From: Diogma glabrata
Lineage: Eukaryota; Arthropoda; Insecta; Diptera; Cylindrotomidae
Assembly: GCA_963693315.1 (NCBI GenBank)
Contig: OY856188.1
Location: forward strand, 188,136,930-188,200,929
Length of the DNA stretch: 64,000 nt
Direction of reading: 5' to 3'
Part shown: one piece after another, positions 30,508-39,060 of the stretch
Position numbering within the stretch: position 1 is the first letter of the stretch
Layout of the letters: each line of letters opens with the position of its first letter
The notes under the pieces: generated by a model
Told to the model about the DNA's origin: nothing
What the model saw: only the letters and a program-made list of their open reading frames with translations
The model's database searches: none
Translations under genes and position numbers: made by a program

Positions 30508-30790
30508 AAACAATTAAAGACCTTCTAACTTTAACGAACTCAAATTGGCTTAATGATAATGTTATAAATTTTTACATGAATTTAATTTAAAAAAAAACGA
30601 AGAAAAGCAAAGTCTTGGCTACCCTTAAGTAACTACACTAAATACCTTTTTTATAACAAAATTATTGGCCGCCGGTTATGACGGTGTCAGGCGCTGGACG
30701 AGGCATGTTGATTTGTTCTCGATGGATTGGCGTCTTGTGTTATGTTCGTGTTGATCTTTCGCTTTCTTAAATTCAACGCTATTACTGACA
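30508..30790 (+). pseudogene. Ulp1/SENP-type SUMO protease fragment
   Basis: Directly after the foldback end the plus strand reads TIKDLLTLTNSNWLNDNVIN then FYMNLI, then in a shifted frame VTTLNTFFITKLLAAGYDGV and RRWTRHVDLFSMDW. This follows the start of the Ulp1/SENP catalytic domain (C48 peptidases: LxxxxWLNDEIINFYMxLL ... FNTFF..KL...Y..VKRWTkkVdiF), which processes or removes SUMO. The catalytic H, D and C lie further downstream and are absent. At least two frame breaks and no introns within the fragment suggest a processed pseudogene or a gene captured by a mobile element. Confidence 0.6.
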
Positions 30791-31079
30791 AGCCCATTTA
30801 CCATTTTGTATATGGTATGTATGAGTTAATAGTTAATGAACAAAATTGGGTTTATCTGGATTCATATCCTAAGTAAAAATAGTACACATTTTTTTGAGTT
30901 AAATATGGGCTATCTTTTTTCTCGCCTGTAGCCTATGTCTCTTCTAGGGGGAAGTGCAATTTTGCCAGGAAACTCTATTGAGACCAACACCAGTAGTTTG
31001 CAAAATACTAATTTCCACCACGATTGCTTGGGAATACACAGGGCTAGTATTTATACATGTATCTGCCGTGGGTATAACT

Positions 31080-31315
31080 GCCACAATTTAAAAATAAATT
31101 TTTTCAAGTAATTTTTATTACAAGTTCATATCAAACGATGACTTGTATAGTTTTAATTCCGTATTTCCGTATAAATTGGAAGTTAAATTAAAACACAATT
31201 TTCTTAAAAATCAGTACTTTCAGTACATAATTTTAGAAATCAATAAAAATCAGTACTGCATATGTCTATCAGTACAGAAGCTAGGACATCAGTACTGTAC
31301 TGATAAATTCAGCAG
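31080..31315 (+). repeat. Dispersed repeat Y, copy 1
   Basis: CCACAATTTAAAAATAAAT through AGTTTTAATTCCGTATTTCC and CAGTACTGTACTGATAAATTC is repeated in the same orientation at 36876-37018, where an internal part of about 75 bp is absent. AGTACTGTACTGAT makes a small palindrome. The two copies bracket the segment that carries the solo LTR, Helentron copy 2 and its insertions. Confidence 0.6.
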
Positions 31316-31929
31316 TGTTGGAAACCATAATAAATAAAAAATAAATTCAATTAAATTTTATTAGTTTTAAAATTAAAAAAAAAAAGTTACATAGTTCGTT
31401 GTAAAGTTAAAAAAAAATGTTTATGAAAAATTTTAGCATTGTTGTGAAACGCTTATAATATGTTTCATAAACATTCATAAACATTTTTATATTTTTAAAA
31501 ATATTTAATATTTGCAAAAGTATACAATGCAAATATTAATTTAATTCATTTCATTAAAAATATACTTTTTATGAATGTTTATGAAACATTTTTTAAGCGT
31601 CCCACAACAATTTAAAAGGACGCTAATAAACATTTCATAAACATTTTTTAAACGAAATTTAAAATCTAAAAAATTAAATATTGAAAAAAATTCACTTACT
31701 TGTTTTGTGTTATGTTATTTCTTTCCACATTTTCTTTATTCATTTTGTTTATATTTTTGTAACTTTTTTCACCAATTTTTACACAGGTAATTTTCACGCG
31801 TTATGTAGGTTATTGCGCCCGGAAAGCGACGTAATCCAGAAAAAAAATTTTAAAAAAAATTATCCTTTGGCCCATGAATAATAGAGAATAAAGCTAGCTA
31901 TAATGTATCAAACTATTATCTTTGCATAT
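31316..31929. repeat. Inverted repeat 31437-31612, no gene
   Basis: GTTGTGAAACGCTTATAATATG through TTTCATAAACATTCATAAA (31437-31490) is mirrored by ATGAATGTTTATGAAACA through AAGCGTCCCACAACAA (31560-31612). Several more GTTTATGAA/TTCATAAAC words surround it. It is probably a small MITE. The remaining sequence shows no gene. Confidence 0.5.
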
Positions 31930-32538
31930 TGTAATAAACTTCGTCCAGAATGGGTTAATTTAATTTAATCATAAAAAAAACCAATACGTTCCGCCTAAAT
32001 GTTTTCTACATTCAAAGATAAATTAAAAGTTAACTCCCTTTAACTAATACAAGTTGCATAAATTAATGTAAATTAAATTTGTTTACATTAATGAAATTAA
32101 AAGGAGGAGTGGCCTATTTTTTCTAGAAACAACTACAGTGAGTACCAGAATATTCTGCTTATTTGTTTTTGAATATAAAATAAGCGAACAGAATATCAGA
32201 TAGTCAGTTTTACTTTTGCAATTAAAAGTGTTTATAAATATTCGCAAGTTTAAGGAATAATCGGTGGTACTTGAGCCTGGGTACTAATAGTGAAAGAATC
32301 TGAACTTAGTGGAATAGTAAATACAGATTTTACGATTCCGAATATTATTGATTCAAATTGTGGAAAAGCGGTGAAGTTTATTGTACATAAATTGGAGACC
32401 CTGGAATTTATTGTAAGGAAAAACGGAAGCTGCTGTAATTTGTTGACAAATAAAGTTTGAGATTCTGTTAACCAAAGATACGTCTTTTACTGTCGTATTT
32501 GCTCAATAATCTAAAAGAACCAACGAAGAGTCGTTACA
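31930..32538 (+). mobile_element. Solo LTR of the Gypsy family at 57957-62169
   Basis: It starts TGTAATAAAC and ends GTCGTTACA, 609 bp, and aligns along its whole length with the two LTRs at 57957 and 61571, with roughly 20 differences and small indels. It is flanked by ATAT on both sides (31926-31929 and 32539-32542), a 4-bp target duplication. A complete LTR with a matching TSD and no internal region means a full element inserted here and was lost by LTR-LTR recombination. Confidence 0.9.
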
Positions 32539-32691
32539 ATATTAACTCAAATCCTATGAGTAAAAATTTTTTCATTGTTCGTCCACCTTAATTTTAGTGC
32601 TTCATTCCCAATATTTGTTTATTTAATTTTTTTATATTTTTTTGTGATTACTTCGGGTATTTATTTAATTTTGACTGTTTTTAATCTTTGG

Positions 32692-32718
32692 GTTTCGACC
32701 TGCTTTGGTCATCATCAG
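32692..32718 (-). ncRNA. Hammerhead-like core motif (weak)
   Basis: On the minus strand: CTGATGA, a T, GACC-AAAGCA-GGTC (stem II), then GAAAC. This is the conserved core order of a hammerhead ribozyme (CUGANGA, stem II, GAAA). Stems I and III and the cleavage site could not be fixed. It may be the terminal repeat of a lost Penelope-like element, since the same pattern lies at 37291. Confidence 0.3.
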
Positions 32719-32879
32719 AGATACAGCATTAGTATCTGACCCAATGGCCGTTTTTTAATGAGGTCTGCTCCTCAACATGAACTATTTTTCCTCTTATTTG
32801 GAATTATATTTAAATTTTCATGTGTAATTGTCCTATCTAATATGAATTGCAACCAGTTGACTTGTTTTGTTTGTATAAA

Positions 32880-33620
32880 CAGATTACGTTTTGTAAATGG
32901 AATAAAGAATTAGTTTTGGTCTAATTTTTATAGTTCCATCAACAAACGTTGCTTTATTTCTGTTGGGAACATCATCAATTTGAATAAATTTCTCTTTGCT
33001 ATAAAAATAACAAATGATATGACGATCTGAATGACGAATGAATTAAATCGTTGATATGATAGTTTTTTCCTTTTAATTGCAACGTTGTTGGTATATCTTG
33101 CAAACGCAATTCAGTAAATTCAGGTTGTATCGCAGGTAACATACTTTTTTGTTTTGATTTTTTATAGGTTTCATTTTGTATTATAACTGTTCCTGTTTTA
33201 TATACATTTAACCAAATGAAATCTTGAAAACCATCTTCTATATTTGCGAGCCTGTTACAAACGTTGCAAGTTTCGTATCTTTTTCCATATTCCTGTACAG
33301 TTGTTAAAATTAGCTGTTGAAAACATTCTAATTTTTCTGTTTCGATACGAAGAACTATTATTTTTATTCCTCTGTTTTGTATTATACTAGTGCAATTTTC
33401 GTCCAAACAAGATGATATAATTTCATATGAATTTAAATTTAATAAATCAAAAGCGATGTCTGTCACATCATATTATATTCATTACTTGTTTCAATTTGGA
33501 TGAACCTTCTTTCGAAAACATTTTTTCCAATCATAATTTTGCTTAAAATTGGATCCATGATGTATGCCGTTGTTTTCTGTTCTTTATTCCCCTTAAAATA
33601 AGTAAAATTCCATACAATCT
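32880..33620 (-). pseudogene. Putative cysteine-protease-like domain, C-terminal half
   Basis: The open frame 32999-33466 (155 codons) follows a stop-containing link from 33620. It has a CNVCNRLANIEDGFQD cysteine pair, then LRLQDIPTTLQLKGKNYHI and NDLIHSSFRS, and after a shift YFYSKEKFIQIDDVPNRNKA and LILYSIYK at 32950-32890. The order (Cys box, zinc CxxC, H-containing strand, DD near the end) resembles USP/OTU-like peptidase domains seen in some Helitron proteins. The catalytic histidine region is frame-broken. The assignment is an inference from the overall pattern. Confidence 0.4.
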
Positions 33621-33654
33621 ATCAGCACTAGGGTTTCTCATTTCCCGTAGAAAT

Positions 33655-33722
33655 TCAAATCCCGGGAAGCCGGGACAAAAAATGTCAAATTCCCGGGATC
33701 CCGGGAAATCCCGGGAAACACT
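33655..33722. promoter_or_regulatory. Left subterminal CCCGGG repeat cluster
   Basis: Several overlapping CCCGGGA words (AATCCCGGGAAGCCGGGA, TTCCCGGGATCCCGGGAAA, TCCCGGGAAAC). Clustered short palindromes just inside hAT ends are usual transposase-binding sites. The mirror cluster is at 35608-35700. Confidence 0.5.
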
Positions 33723-33904
33723 AAAAGCTAGATTTTTCAAATTAGGTGGTAGAAAAATGTGTAAAATTAAAACAGCACAAAAAATGCGCTATTGATTTTT
33801 AAATTTCCATTATTTTTCATTAGAAAAACTTCAAAAATTAAATATAAAAGTGTATTCTTCTAAAAACAAATCAAAAATAAATTCATAATACTAATTTTTA
33901 AACA

Positions 33905-34030
33905 ATTTTTCAAAAAATTAGGTTGTCAATGGCGCCATCTCTCAATTTTGTCCGAATTTTCGTGACGAAATGTCCTGCCGCAGAAAAAGCTCTTTCCGAT
34001 TCAATAGATGTCGGTGCATTGTATAATCTA
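33905..34030 (-). pseudogene. hAT transposase dimerisation (hATC) fragment
   Basis: The minus strand reads LYNAPTSIESERAFSAAGHF, then VTKIRTKLRDGAI and DNLIFEKLF. This is the diagnostic hATC motif (PxTSxxSERxFSxAGxxxTxxRxxLxxxxxxxLxFL). It lies near the left end, as the 3' end of a minus-strand transposase should. The rest of the transposase is gone. Confidence 0.75.
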
Positions 34031-34169
34031 AATTATTTGTACTCTGCTTAGTTGCTTCAAAAATTATCAATTTTTTGTGATGTTTTTAACTTCATATGAT
34101 ACATGTTCTGTGAAACAAACAACCAAAATCACAATAACAACGGTATTTCTCAGCACCATAAGACAAAAA

Positions 34170-35370
34170 ATATTGGACCCTCAGTCCGTATTATGCAATT
34201 GAACATTGAAAGCATTAGCAAGTCAAAAACTGAACGTTATTAAAGTTATTATTTCGATATCAACGTTGTAATTCTGGCAGGAAACGCATGCAACAGATGA
34301 AGATCAACTTACCTCTAGAGGAAAAATTGTTGGTTATAAACTAATTAGTGCTATTTACCATCAAACATATGAATCTGGCACGTATATTAAGTCAGAAATC
34401 ATGAATTGCACCCATTTACTGACACCAGACGGACAACGATATACATCTTATTGTTGTTGATATATCGATCACGAAGATTGTTAACGTAATTAAACCACTA
34501 AATACAGCGTGGCCAGCTGATACTCTACCATTATTTCACCACCCAGCAATATAGGTTGGTGACTTTAATAGCCATCACAATCAGTGGTCCTACTCAAATA
34601 ACAATCCCAATGGCATACAACTAACTGACGGGACCAATCGACAACATGTTTCTGGTATATGATACGAAAGACATTAAAACCTTTAGATCTGCTAGATGGC
34701 CAAGTTATTACAATCCCAACCTCTGTTCTTCCACAAAAAACGACCAACGTAACCCTATTGCAATATCTAGGGCTGTCCTACAAGGTTTGCCACGCTCCCA
34801 ACATCGTTCAATAATTTTTGAGGTAGGTATTCAAATCCCACACGTAAACTCTTATCCTCAACCTAGATGCAATTTTCACAAAACTGGCTGGGCTAAATAT
34901 GGGTCGGAGTTGGATGCAGTGATTCACTAGATCTAACCCATTCCTAAAAATTACGATAGGTTTGTAGGAACCGTCATTTTAACTGCAAAGAAATGCATCC
35001 CAAGAGACTTCCGGTGAAGAATATATTCCTGGTTGGAGTAGAGAGAGCGATATATTTATTATTTGAGGCGCACCTTAGTAGTGGTGAGGCAGACGTGGTT
35101 GATGACTTAATATACTCACTGGACACCGCGAGGAAACAAAAGTGGATTAACGCTGTTGAAAACATTGATTTTTCCTATTCTATTAGGGCAGCTTGGAATC
35201 TTCTTCGGAAGCTGGATGGCTCAAACTCAGTTACTCGTGCTAACAATGAAATAAATCCAGACGACATTGCAAATCACATTGTAAGCATGTCTCGTTCCTC
35301 TATTAATCGCCTTCATAAGAGGACCATTAAACATAAATTAAGAGAAATGAAGCGCAAGTTTTAGGTAGAT
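34170..35370 (+). pseudogene. LINE endonuclease relic inside the hAT element
   Basis: Plus-strand pieces follow the order of an APE-type LINE endonuclease: SVRIMQLNIESISKSKTE (about 34180), an ATDEDQLTSRGKI-like stretch (34290), then VGDFNSHH (about 34555) and NPNGIQLTDG. In the open frames come FLVYDTKDIKTFRSARWPSY, then PRSQHRSIIFEVGIQIPHV and RCNFHKTGWAKYGSELD (34646-34930), followed by 34993-35364 with AKKCIPR upstream and YSIRAAWNLLRKLDGS. Stops and shifts are frequent. No RT was found. It differs from the LINEs at 19.7 and 46.5 kb. Confidence 0.65.
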
Positions 35371-35607
35371 TTCTCAGAAAAATCTACCTATCTTAAGTTT
35401 TATTGGTTTTAATTTGTTGTGTTCATATGTGTCAAAAAAAAACCTCGCAAAAAAACCATGACACCATATGTGTCAAAAAACATTTTCCTAATTTTGAACG
35501 AAATTAATTACTACAGAGGGGAAGAGAATTAAAAACTACTCCATTTTCCAGTGAGAAAATTTTTAATATCTTTGAAAAAAGTAAAAAAATATGTTAATAA
35601 AAATTAG

Positions 35608-35700
35608 CGGGATACCCGGGATCCCGGGATGAAATCCCGGGAAAACGGGATGAAAATTTACCCCCGGGATCCCGGGAAAACGGGATCCCGGGATCCCGTT
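35608..35700. promoter_or_regulatory. Right subterminal CCCGGG repeat cluster
   Basis: Densely packed CCCGGGATCCCGGGAT, CCCGGGAAAACGGGAT and CCCCCGGGATCCCGGG words next to the right TIR, mirroring 33655-33722. The two clusters can also base-pair with each other. They are likely transposase-binding sites. Confidence 0.5.
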
Positions 35701-35720
35701 TGAGAAACCCTAATCAGCAC

Positions 35721-35990
35721 TATTAATAGCAGCTTCTAAAAACTCATAGTTTGTTTCTAACAAAGTGAGCAGCCCATGTGCAAATGAATTGTATGGACAA
35801 AGATTAAACAGATTCCATTTTGATTTAGAATACAACGGATCCACCACTATATCTTGTAGACAATTATCCAAATAAGCAGAAGATTCCAATGGGAGCATTA
35901 TGGAAAGCCGTTTATTTGGTTTCTGCTCCTTAATTGTCGTAACTTTTCGTTTCCTATTGTCGATAAAATTTTCTAAAATGTTTTGCTCTC
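35721..35990 (-). pseudogene. Putative cysteine-protease-like domain, N-terminal half
   Basis: The frame 35710-35898 reads SSAYLDNCLQDIVVDPLYSK, then NLCPYNSFAHGLLTLLETN and FLEAAINSAD before the hAT target site. NLCPYNSFAHGL resembles the catalytic cysteine box of USP/OTU-like peptidases (N-x-C-x-[FY]-[DN]-S-xxH). The frame upstream connects towards the endonuclease with small breaks. The other half lies beyond the hAT insert, at 33620-32880. Confidence 0.4.
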
Positions 35991-36733
35991 TAGTATCTTG
36001 CTAAATATTTAGCCCTAGAGTTCACAATTGGTATATTAATATCCTCCTGCTCATTTTCTAATTTTATTTTATTTATACTATTTGTCTGACCATTCTCGAA
36101 TTCCTTATTAAAGTTCTCCTCTTTAATCGGTTCATTGTTATATTTCCGAGTTTGGTAGTATAAGGAAAAGTGGTCTGAAAAAAAAGATGCACGAGTCCCG
36201 CCAAATCCTTCCGCAGAATTTGAAAATACAATATCTATTTGAGTGTTAGCATCTGTTATAGATGCTTCACTTGATAGTTGATTATTAAAATTTAAATTTA
36301 GCAAAATATTACTTAAACTATTTTGCTTTTTCATATTAAAATTAAAATCTCCTATGATTGTTGTAAAATATGTAGAGGGGGCTGCATTTATTTTTTTTCG
36401 TAATTCTTGTAGAAAGATTAAATTTGGTGTATGGGGGGATTTATATCCAGTTATGAAATAATGTCCGTCAATTGTAAATGTTCTCAAGTCGATATGCCAA
36501 TTGTGTTCAGTCTCGTCATTTCCTTCCACGATGCTTAGTGGTGAGAGATTTTGTAAATCACTTTTATCTCTTGGCACAATTACTAATCCTCTTGATTTTA
36601 ATTTAATTATATTGTCTTCAGGTAATGGTGCTAGTACCTTAAAATTATTTGGTATTTCAGACTCATCTACATTTATTACATTAGATTCAGCCATAATAAT
36701 AATGTCTGATTTCCAATACCAAATATCATTCAA
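35990..36733 (-). CDS. Helentron apurinic-like endonuclease domain
   Basis: A 247-codon frame. The ATG at 36733 lies in the sequence that follows the helicase end in copy 1, so this is probably the inside or the second ORF of the Helentron protein. Motifs: LKSRGLVIVPRDK, WHIDLRTFTIDGHYFITGYK, SPHTPNLIFLQELRKKI, TTIIGDFNFNMKKQ (GDFN catalytic pair), ITDANTQIDIVFSN (the T-x-x-ID-x-V-F-S region) and RASFFSDHFSLYYQ (SDH catalytic histidine). These are late motifs of exonuclease-endonuclease-phosphatase nucleases, as found at the C-terminus of Helentron proteins. The N-terminal E motif was not found. Frame 36501-36773 (plus) is a shadow. Confidence 0.7.
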   Translation of the reverse strand: MNDIWYWKSDIIIMAESNVINVDESEIPNNFKVLAPLPEDNIIKLKSRGLVIVPRDKSDLQNLSPLSIVEGNDETEHNWHIDLRTFTIDGHYFITGYKSPHTPNLIFLQELRKKINAAPSTYFTTIIGDFNFNMKKQNSLSNILLNLNFNNQLSSEASITDANTQIDIVFSNSAEGFGGTRASFFSDHFSLYYQTRKYNNEPIKEENFNKEFENGQTNSINKIKLENEQEDINIPIVNSRAKYLARY

Positions 36734-36875
36734 AACATCGTCCTTATGTTTTTGGAATGAATTTACATTATGATAAACTATTCCTTTTTCCCAGTTTATT
36801 ATCCAAATTGTAATAACTCAATTGTAATTTTTTTTCCATTTTCAAGAATTCCATTTGTCACGAGTTCCATTTGCC

Positions 36876-37018
36876 ACAATTTAAAAATAAATTTTTTCAA
36901 TTAATTTTTATTACAAGTTCATACCAAACGATGACTCGTATAGTTTTAATTCCGTATTTCCGCATATGTCTTATCAGTGCAGAAGCTAGAACATCAGTAC
37001 TGTATTGATAAATTCAGT
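36876..37018 (+). repeat. Dispersed repeat Y, copy 2
   Basis: A direct copy of 31080-31315 without the inner AT-rich segment. It begins at CCACAATTTAAAAATAAAT right beside the truncated 5' edge of Helentron copy 2 and ends with GATAAATTCAGTA. Confidence 0.6.
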
Positions 37019-37290
37019 ACGAACGGTCACTCTAAATAGAAGTTAATTTTAAAGTAAACAGTGATAACAGCAATTCTTTTATATTTTGTATTATTTATAT
37101 TGACTAGTTCAATGTGATGGAATAAATTAACATAATTAAAATATTTATCTAATGATTTAAAACATTTAAAAACACAATGCACATATACGATCAAATAAAT
37201 TAATTACAAGTTAAAAAAATTTCTCTATTGCACTATATTAAAAAAATCCCGTCATGTGGCGTTTGTTTATTATTTTTTCATAAAAAACAT
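37019..37290. other. No gene seen
   Basis: AT-rich sequence with no ORF or repeat of note. It lies between repeat Y and the 3' end of the Penelope-like element. Confidence 0.4.
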
Positions 37291-37318
37291 GTTTCGGTAA
37301 GTGTCTTACCATCATCAG
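37291..37318 (-). ncRNA. Hammerhead-like core motif at the Penelope 3' end
   Basis: On the minus strand: CTGATGA, a T, GGTAAG-ACA-CTTACC (a 6-bp stem II), then GAAAC. This is the core order of a hammerhead ribozyme, 40 bp downstream of the GIY-YIG stop. Hammerheads in the terminal repeats of Penelope-like elements are established in the literature. Stem III could be only CAT/ATG here, and the cleavage triplet was not fixed. Confidence 0.4.
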
Positions 37319-37358
37319 TTTGATTAAAATCAGACTAAATAGATATTTAAATTTTAAA

Positions 37359-37760
37359 TCAAATATCGTCAATTATAGTGTTCATCGCTATTGCCGTCTC
37401 AAATAATATGTTCTGTTTGAATATTATTTTATCGTTTAGTTTGTGTTCGCTATTGTTTTTTATGGCCTTGTAGATTTCATATTCCTCTAATGTATCCATA
37501 TGTTTTCCTTTATTACATATGTGTAGCGCGGTAACCTCATCGTTAAATCCTATGTGGTTATGATTTTCAGATATTCGGTGCTGTGCATAATTCGATTTTA
37601 TGTTGAGAATGTTCCTACTGGGTAGATGTTCCTTATATCTAATCTGCATTGGCCGGCTGGTCTGTCCGATGTAAAACTTCTGGCAGGTTTCGCATTCAAT
37701 ATTATATACACCTGTGGACTTCGCCAAAGGGATCTTGTCTTTTGTTTTTAATATGTTTTT
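37359..37760 (-). pseudogene. Penelope GIY-YIG endonuclease domain
   Basis: The frame 37359-37727 (122 codons) continues upstream as TKDKIPLAKSTG. It reads GVYNIECETCQKFYIGQTSR, the GVY...FYIGQT form of GIY-YIG, with an inserted CxxC as in other Penelope nucleases, followed by PMQIRYKEHL and YAQHRISENHNHIG (conserved histidines). The catalytic glutamate is probably in EEYEIYKAIKNN. It makes the nick that primes Penelope integration. This domain is well preserved. Confidence 0.85.
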
Positions 37761-38286
37761 TAGTTTATTTTTAGTTCGATAACCTATTCTTAAGTTTTTT
37801 TTTTTTTTAAAAAATATTTGTAGGCTGTAATTTTAATTTTCAAATTAAAACAAATTCGTTGGTTGAAGCCTAAGCCTTCTTAAGTTGTTTTTATTCAATA
37901 TGTTGTTTAGGGCGTGCGGTAGAAATAATGAGTATTCAGCTGCGATACATTTTATATCTTTATTTTCAGTTTGGTGTGTTTCATTTTTATATATGCGGGT
38001 TCTATGTTTTTTGATGAGATTGTCTATTAAGTTGCTTTTGTAACCATTGGCTTGTGCTATATATTTGAGAGTTTTTGCTTCCTCATTATAATTCGTGGTA
38101 CTGAGTGGTACAGTTAAGAGTCGGTTAACAAAACTATTGTACGCTGCTAATTTGTGTTGGATAGGGTGGTGAGAGTTTTCATGTATTGTTACAGCACTGT
38201 TTGTTGGTTTTCTATATACATTATATTCAACATTGTTGTGGTTCCTGGTTATAGTTAAATCGAGGAAATTAATGCTATTATTTTCT

Positions 38287-39060
38287 TCAAGTTCTACTGT
38301 AAACTATATTTTTGTTGTGTTTATTTAATTGACTGTTAAAGTTGTTGATTTGCCTGTTGTTACCGTTAAGAATAAAGAAAGTGTCATCTACATATCGGCA
38401 ATAGAAAATTATTTTATCTTTTAATGGGTTTTTTTCGTTGTTGAAGATAAATGTATTTTCATAGTGATTTAGGTATATATCAGCCATCAGTCGAGATAAG
38501 GGAGAACCCATTGCTAATCCGTTATTTTGTAGGTAACATTCTTAATTTGTATTGAAAATAATTTTGAGTTAATGTATTGGTTAATAATTCTTTAATTTCA
38601 GTTATTAGTGGTGGTTGGAATTCGTTACAATTTTTTAATAGTTGTATGGTGATGTTGGTGTACATGTTAGTAACGTCAAAGGATGCCATTTTATATGTTG
38701 GTTTTATTGTGGTTTAGTTTTTGAATCAATATGGTGTGATTTTTTGAAACTTGGTGCAGTAGTGCAGTTTATTAGGTGCCTGATTGGCATGTTCTCTTTA
38801 TGGACCTTTGGAAGACCCGTGAACTGTGGAGCTTTGGGGTACGTGACCTTGTATTTCAAATTGTGTTTTTATTGATTAAATTGCTGCACTTATTGATGGA
38901 GTTGTTTATTATTTGGAGTATGTATCAGTTGGGTCTTTGTTTAATTTAGTTATATCATTGTTTGCGAAAAATTTCAATATTTTGTGGTGGTAATCATTTT
39001 GTGCCATGATTACAATAGTGTTATCACTGTTTACTTTATACAAACTTACTTTATAAAAAA
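38287..39060 (-). pseudogene. Penelope reverse transcriptase domain (broken)
   Basis: Motifs on the minus strand: YHHKILKFFANNDITKLNKD, then PTYKMASFDVTNMYTNI (motif A, about 38690), MGSPLSRLMADIYLNHYENT (motif B, 38511-38452) and FYCRYVDDTFFIL (YVDD box, about 38390). The order and spacing are those of Penelope RTs, which are close to telomerase. Stops around 38530-38900 show it is dead. Confidence 0.8.

Larger units (their letters stand above)
33621..35720. mobile_element. hAT element with CCCGGG subterminal clusters, 8-bp TSD
   Basis: Element 33629-35712 with 12-bp TIRs TAGGGTTTCTCA/TGAGAAACCCTA, flanked by the 8-bp duplication ATCAGCAC (33621-33628 and 35713-35720). Both subterminal regions are packed with palindromic CCCGGGA(T/A)CCCGGG-type words, in contrast with the AT-rich surroundings. 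The interior has a remnant of a hAT dimerisation domain on the minus strand (33905-34030) and a plus-strand LINE relic (34170-35370). It landed inside the protease-like region of Helentron copy 2. Confidence 0.9.
32760..36856 (-). mobile_element. Helentron, copy 2: 3' part with endonuclease and protease-like domains
   Basis: Minus strand. From 36856 to about 36650 it matches copy 1 (28500-28683, end of the helicase), then continues into an endonuclease domain (36733-35990), a putative cysteine protease (35990-35721, resumed at 33620-32880) and ends near 32760-32880. A hAT element (33629-35712) splits it, with its 8-bp TSD inside the protease region. Only the last part of the helicase is present, so the 5' side is truncated at 36856. 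Together the two copies show the family organisation Rep - helicase - endonuclease - protease-like. Confidence 0.75.
37291..39060 (-). mobile_element. Penelope-like element, 5'-truncated, minus strand
   Basis: The order on the minus strand is RT (39060-38287), linker (38287-37760), GIY-YIG endonuclease (37760-37359), then the hammerhead-like motif. A reverse transcriptase followed by a GIY-YIG nuclease in one polypeptide is unique to Penelope-like elements. The RT begins with LYKVNSDNTIVIMAQNDYHH near 39050. Several stops and shifts are present. The sequence upstream of 39060 shows no further homology. Confidence 0.85.

Noticed and set aside
36501..36773. 90-codon plus ORF over the Helentron endonuclease
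   Set aside because: Shadow of the minus-strand endonuclease frame with its GDFN and SDH motifs.
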